DNA of 17,472 nucleotides from Crocinitomicaceae bacterium (lineage in GTDB: Bacteria > Bacteroidota > Bacteroidia > Flavobacteriales_D > Crocinitomicaceae), in NCBI GenBank assembly GCA_030830385.1, contig JAURNA010000327.1:1-17472 (forward strand), read 5' to 3'. This document shows, in pieces, positions 14,794 to 17,472 of this stretch (positions are counted from its first letter, which is position 1; each line of letters opens with the position of its first letter). The position numbers and the translations under genes are program-made. The notes under the pieces were generated by a model. That model was not told where the DNA came from. It saw only the letters and a program-made list of their open reading frames with translations, and searched no databases.

Positions 14794-14826
14794 CGGGACA
14801 AACTCCAATCATCAGAATTTGTCCCG
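14794..14826. terminator. Hairpin, possible bidirectional terminator or decayed element end
   Basis: CGGGACAAA (14794-14802) pairs perfectly with TTTGTCCCG (14818-14826) around a 15-base loop. AAAA lies before it and CTTT after it, so it could weakly terminate transcription in either direction. It stands 88 bases before the next gene and has no gene ending close to it, so the terminator reading is uncertain. Confidence 0.35.
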
Positions 14827-14914
14827 CTTTGTACCCGCAATGATTGCATTGTCGAACCAAGTTGACTGATATTAATCATTTTTCAATTAAAGCATTTTAG
14901 TCTACTTTGTAAAT

Positions 14915-15463
14915 ATGAAACGTTGTCTACTTCTTTCTTTGTTTTTGTTCGCTGGAATCACTACTTCTTTTGCGCAAAATAACTATCGAGCCTTTCTCGG
15001 AATTCAACCTTCTATCACTGTAGAACCATTCTATGACAATGGTGAGTTAGATGTTAATGTTATTCCTATAGTATTAGAATTACCAATCGGAAATAGAATG
15101 GATTTCAGAGTGTTACCATTAATGAACTATCACGTAGGTGGTGACGAACAGGGGCTCAGCGATGTTGGTTTTTTCACTGTCCTTCCTATTTTCTTTAAAT
15201 CCCAAGAGGAATCACCTTATCCTTTTGGTTTTTATGCTGGTCCTGTTCTGGGACTTGGCAGGAACTTTATTAACGACCATTACACGACAACATTAGCTGT
15301 TGAGCCAGGTTATTTTTTTGAAACAAAAAAGAGATTCTCAATCAGTTTGGGTCTTCAACTTGGCGGTTCATTTTTCGCTTATGATGCTAAACCAAACAAA
15401 TGGGTGTTTCACTGGGGGCCAAAGGTTAGTTTCGGTTTCTGGTTAGGTAAACCAAACCAATAA
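14915..15463 (+). CDS. Small outer-membrane beta-barrel protein
   Basis: 182 residues. Signal peptide of 20 residues (LLLSLFLFAGITTSFA, then QNN). The mature part alternates strands and turns (YRAFLGIQPSITVEPFYDN, FRVLPLMNYHVGG, VGFFTVLPIFF, YPFGFYAGPVLGLGRNF, TTTLAVEPGYFF, ISLGLQLGGSFFAY) and ends with VSFGFWLG, a usual barrel ending. It is not obviously a paralogue of the barrel at 12068-12628 beyond the shared fold. The gene lies between two 60-bp direct repeats, and its codon use looks more AT-rich than that of the secretion operon. TACTTTG at 14903-14909, just before the ATG, is a possible but poorly placed -7 box. Function unknown. Confidence 0.75.
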   Translation: MKRCLLLSLFLFAGITTSFAQNNYRAFLGIQPSITVEPFYDNGELDVNVIPIVLELPIGNRMDFRVLPLMNYHVGGDEQGLSDVGFFTVLPIFFKSQEESPYPFGFYAGPVLGLGRNFINDHYTTTLAVEPGYFFETKKRFSISLGLQLGGSFFAYDAKPNKWVFHWGPKVSFGFWLGKPNQ

Positions 15464-15526
15464 TGCGATTGAAAACTAAAACTAGATGGAATGTAGAACT
15501 GTTGTTAATGCGTAAATCTGGATTTT

Positions 15527-15556
15527 TTCCACAGTTCTTCCACATTTTATTCCACA
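15527..15556 (+). repeat. Three TTCCACA motifs at about one helical turn
   Basis: TTCCACA occurs at 15527-15533, 15538-15544 and 15550-15556, spacing 11 and 12 bases, each preceded by a T-rich stretch. The motif resembles a DnaA-box core (TTATCCACA) but carries an extra base in the match, so it is not a true DnaA box. It may be a small protein-binding cluster or chance in T-rich sequence. Confidence 0.4.
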
Positions 15557-15566
15557 GTTTCAGAGC

Positions 15567-15626
15567 TTCTTCCCCAAACTAGTGGAGTTACCGTCTGACG
15601 CTCAATGGAATGAAAGCTCAACTTAA
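15567..15626 (+). repeat. 60-bp direct repeat, copy B
   Basis: Starts TTCTTCCCCAAACTAGTGG and ends GAAAGCTCAACTTAA. It is the partner of the copy at 14442-14501. In one frame it reads PKLVELPSDAQWNESST followed by a stop. GAGCTT at 15563-15568 and AAGCTC at 15614-15619 could pair across most of this copy. Confidence 0.85.
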
Positions 15627-15686
15627 TCACGACTTAATTATTATTGTATCTCATTGTACTTTAGTTTATTATTTGTACAATTGCAT

Positions 15687-15782
15687 TAAATAATAATAAT
15701 TACACATCACTAAATAATAACAAAAATACAACATTAAATAATAATAACAGAACAGCGTTTAATAATAAGATAAACACAATCA
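15687..15782 (+). promoter_or_regulatory. Four 24-bp tandem repeats, operator-like array before the Fic gene
   Basis: TAAATAATAA occurs at 15687, 15711 and 15735, and TTAATAATAA at 15759, each exactly 24 bases after the previous one. Within the units ACA at positions 18-20 is conserved in all four, and A at position 12 also. The last unit ends one base before the ATG of the Fic gene at 15784. Inverted relatives (TTATTATTTG at 15666, TTATTATTG at 15638) lie just upstream. The regular phasing right at the start codon suggests cooperative binding by a regulator, possibly the winged-helix head of the Fic protein itself; that link is inference. Confidence 0.65.
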
Positions 15783-15783
15783 A

Positions 15784-17334
15784 ATGGCAACGCCCGGAGA
15801 GAAATTAGCAGAATCATTAGAAAAACTGAAGGAACTACAAGACAGTGGTGTTGTAGGGATTAAGGCAGATGATCTTTCACGTGTACACAGAGAAAGGCTG
15901 GTTGTCAATGGATTTATTCGCGAAGTGATTCGTGGATGGTACATTGTTGCTCCCCATGATGAACAACAGGGAGATAGTACCTCTTGGTTTACCTCTTTTT
16001 GGGGATTTTGCTCACGCTATTTAGAAGATCGCTACGAGGAAGAGTATTGCATTTCAGCTGAACAGTCATTGCTTATCCATGCAGGTAACACTTCTGTACC
16101 ACATCAGCTTATTATTCGATCAACGAAAGGGAATAACATGCCTGTTGAACTGTTATTCAAGACATCCTTGTTTGTGATGAAATCAACGCTACCCGATAAG
16201 GCAGAGATTGAAACAAAAGAAGGTGTACGCATGGTCAACCTCCCTTCTGCAATTATTCATTCACAACCGTCTTTGTTTCGTACCAATCCAACAGACGTCC
16301 GGACAGCCTTATTGTTGATTCGTGATGCATCTGAATTATTAGGGATGTTGTTGGATGGAGGACATTCGACCATAGCTGGAAGATTGGCAGGTGCTTATCG
16401 TAATTTGGGACAAGAAAAAATTGCCAATGAGATTCTGAAGACTATGAAATCTGCGGGCTATGATATTAGAGAAGCAGATCCTTTTGAAGAAGAAACTCCA
16501 ATTGCATTAGATACGCGTGAAAAGTCACCTTATGTGAACCGCATTCGTTTGCTATGGCATGAAATGCGAAAAGAAGTTATTGCTGTCTTTCCGAAACCTC
16601 TTGGACTTCCAGCGGATATTGACGGCTATATTACAAAGATGGAGGAAATCTATACTACGGATGCTTATCACTCTTTGTCGATTGAAAAATACCGTGTAAC
16701 TCCTGAATTAATTGAGCGTGTACGATTGGGAGCATGGGATGCTAAGGAAAATGAAGCCGACCGACAACAAAAAGATGCCATGGCAGCCAGAGGTTATTGG
16801 CAAGCCTTTAATGCAGTGAAAGAAAGCATTAAAAAGATATTGAAAGGAGAAAATGCAGGCGCCATTGCTGATCAGGAACATGGTGACTGGTACCGTGAAT
16901 TATTTGCTCCAAGTGTGAATGTTGGAATTTTAAAACCTTCCGATTTAGCAGGATATCGCACCAATCAAGTTTATATCGGAAAGTCGAAGCATACGCCTAT
17001 CAACAAAGAAGCGATAAGAGATGCCATGCTGGTACTTTTTGAGTTGTTACAAACAGAAGAACATGCAGGTGTTCGAGCTGTTTTAGGACATTTCATTTTT
17101 GTATTTATTCACCCCTATATGGATGGTAATGGAAGAATGGGGCGTTTTCTGATAAACGTTATGTTGGCTTCGGGTGGTTATCCCTGGACGGTTATCCCGG
17201 TAGAGGAAAGAGAACGCTACATGGAAGCTTTAGAGGCTGCCAGTGTGGATCAGGACATTAAACCTTTCGCGGAGTTGGTGGCTTGGTTGGTGGAAGAAGG
17301 GATGAAGGGGAAGCCTGTGGCAAAGGTTAATTAA
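15784..17334 (+). CDS. Fic-domain protein with N-terminal AbiEi-like winged-helix domain
   Basis: 516 residues. Residues 1-200 resemble the AbiEi antitoxin/regulator type: a short winged helix (IKADDLSRVHRERLVVNGFI, then REVIRGWYIV), followed by SAEQSLLIHAG and the region about 110-200. The Fic core spans about 330-500; its signature HPYMDGNGRMGR starts at His443, matching HxFx(D/E)GNGRxxR with the catalytic His, the acidic residue and the Arg intact. An inhibitory-helix-like motif precedes it at 297-302 (SLSIEK), a class II arrangement with Glu301 present but Lys where Gly or Asn is usual. Fic enzymes transfer AMP or other nucleotide parts onto protein hydroxyls. The intact active site suggests a working enzyme. 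The fused DNA-binding head plus the repeat array at the start codon suggest autoregulation. Target unknown. Confidence 0.9.
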   Translation: MATPGEKLAESLEKLKELQDSGVVGIKADDLSRVHRERLVVNGFIREVIRGWYIVAPHDEQQGDSTSWFTSFWGFCSRYLEDRYEEEYCISAEQSLLIHAGNTSVPHQLIIRSTKGNNMPVELLFKTSLFVMKSTLPDKAEIETKEGVRMVNLPSAIIHSQPSLFRTNPTDVRTALLLIRDASELLGMLLDGGHSTIAGRLAGAYRNLGQEKIANEILKTMKSAGYDIREADPFEEETPIALDTREKSPYVNRIRLLWHEMRKEVIAVFPKPLGLPADIDGYITKMEEIYTTDAYHSLSIEKYRVTPELIERVRLGAWDAKENEADRQQKDAMAARGYWQAFNAVKESIKKILKGENAGAIADQEHGDWYRELFAPSVNVGILKPSDLAGYRTNQVYIGKSKHTPINKEAIRDAMLVLFELLQTEEHAGVRAVLGHFIFVFIHPYMDGNGRMGRFLINVMLASGGYPWTVIPVEERERYMEALEAASVDQDIKPFAELVAWLVEEGMKGKPVAKVN

Positions 17335-17358
17335 TAAAGAGTCTTTAAGAACAACTCA

Positions 17359-17472
17359 TCAATCGGTAAACTCTTCTTGCAAAACACCAATTTTACTTAG
17401 AAAACCCTCTCCAATAAGCACAGGAACGTATTTTAAGCTACCAATTAGATTATCTGGATGGCGAAATAAAAA
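17359..17472 (-). CDS. C-terminal fragment of an unidentified protein
   Basis: The last 37 codons of a minus-strand gene entering from the right edge, ending with TGA at 17361-17359. Visible residues include FRHPDNLIGSLKYVPVLIGE and GFLSKIGVLQEEFTD, a believable protein C-terminus with regular hydrophobic spacing. It is convergent with the Fic gene, 24 bases apart. I do not recognise the family. Confidence 0.6.
   Translation of the reverse strand, partial: FLFRHPDNLIGSLKYVPVLIGEGFLSKIGVLQEEFTD

Larger units (their letters stand above)
14402..14914. other. Intergenic region rich in repeats and palindromes
   Basis: 513 bases between the ATPase unit and the next gene. No credible gene is seen: the open frames have no domain and no ribosome site. 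It holds the first 60-bp repeat copy (14442-14501), a short palindrome TCCTTAAAAAGGA (14521-14533), a larger imperfect inverted repeat (14660-14729) and a hairpin (14794-14826), each listed or discussed separately. A stretch TATATCCGCCAAAA at 14650-14663 resembles the left arm of the ATPase palindromes and may be a decayed third end. Confidence 0.6.
15464..15783. other. Intergenic region with repeats upstream of the Fic gene
   Basis: 320 bases without a gene. From left to right it contains a run of three TTCCACA motifs (15527-15556), the second copy of the 60-bp repeat (15567-15626), two AT-rich inverted motifs TTATTATTG (15638-15646) and TTATTATTTG (15666-15675), and a four-unit 24-bp tandem array (15687-15782) ending at the Fic start codon. 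The second half is strikingly AT-rich. Confidence 0.7.

Noticed and set aside
15527..15556. TTCCACA cluster as DnaA boxes or a replication origin
   Set aside because: The motif lacks the correct TTATCCACA spacing and no replication gene lies nearby.
15687..15782. 24-bp regularly spaced repeats as a possible CRISPR array
   Set aside because: Only four units, the conserved core is just 10 bases of simple AT sequence, there are no unique spacers of constant length between long repeats, and no cas genes are present. An operator array fits better.

Overview
The window looks like a chromosomal segment of a Bacteroidota bacterium, most likely a marine or freshwater Flavobacteriia-type lineage. Reasons: moderate-to-low GC, few Shine-Dalgarno sequences, two small outer-membrane beta-barrel proteins with short signal peptides, a YwqK/MORN_2 protein, a Bacteroidota-style secretin operon without a PilT, and an AAA ATPase/DUF234 gene of a type common in this phylum. 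The phylum call is inference from family content; no rRNA or marker gene is present.

Layout. (1) 1-137, minus strand: the first 45 codons of a membrane protein with an N-terminal transmembrane segment and a WDDDN motif. (2) 138-705: divergent intergenic space with no convincing gene. (3) 706-11913, plus strand: thirteen genes in which every neighbouring pair overlaps by 1-26 bases. They encode a type II secretion-like (type IV filament superfamily) machine: a secreted MORN-repeat protein, a GspK/PilX-like minor pseudopilin, two further pseudopilins, GspF, GspG, a minimal prepilin peptidase, GspE, the secretin GspD, a GspL-like (PilM+PilN) protein, a GspM/PilO-like protein, a lipoprotein with FN3-like repeats, and a GspC/PilP-like protein. 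(4) 12068-12628, minus strand: an outer-membrane beta-barrel protein facing the end of that operon. (5) 12747-17472: an accessory region. It starts with a short reading frame cut off by a 47-bp palindromic repeat, then has an AAA+ ATPase with a C-terminal nuclease-like domain and a second 47-bp palindromic copy. Next is a second beta-barrel gene lying between two 60-bp direct repeats. Last come a precise 24-bp-period AT-rich repeat array running to the start of a gene for a Fic protein with an AbiEi-like winged-helix head, and the 3' end of an unidentified gene on the minus strand.

How the genes work together. In the operon, peptidase-processed pseudopilins (G, H, I, K/X-like) would be assembled on the platform protein F by the ATPase E. 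L, M and C would link the inner-membrane platform to the outer-membrane secretin D. The presence of one extension ATPase, the absence of a PilT-like retraction ATPase and the presence of L/M/C-like parts favour a T2SS-like secretion machine over a twitching pilus. The FN3 lipoprotein and the MORN protein are lineage-specific additions of unknown role. The accessory region downstream looks built by insertion and recombination: palindromic element ends, duplicated 60-bp remnants and a truncated gene.

The most interesting signals are the palindrome-bounded ATPase unit that truncates a small gene, the 24-bp operator-like array before the wHTH-Fic gene, the 60-bp repeat pair, and the fully overlapping secretion operon with Ala(-1) prepilins and a methylase-less peptidase.
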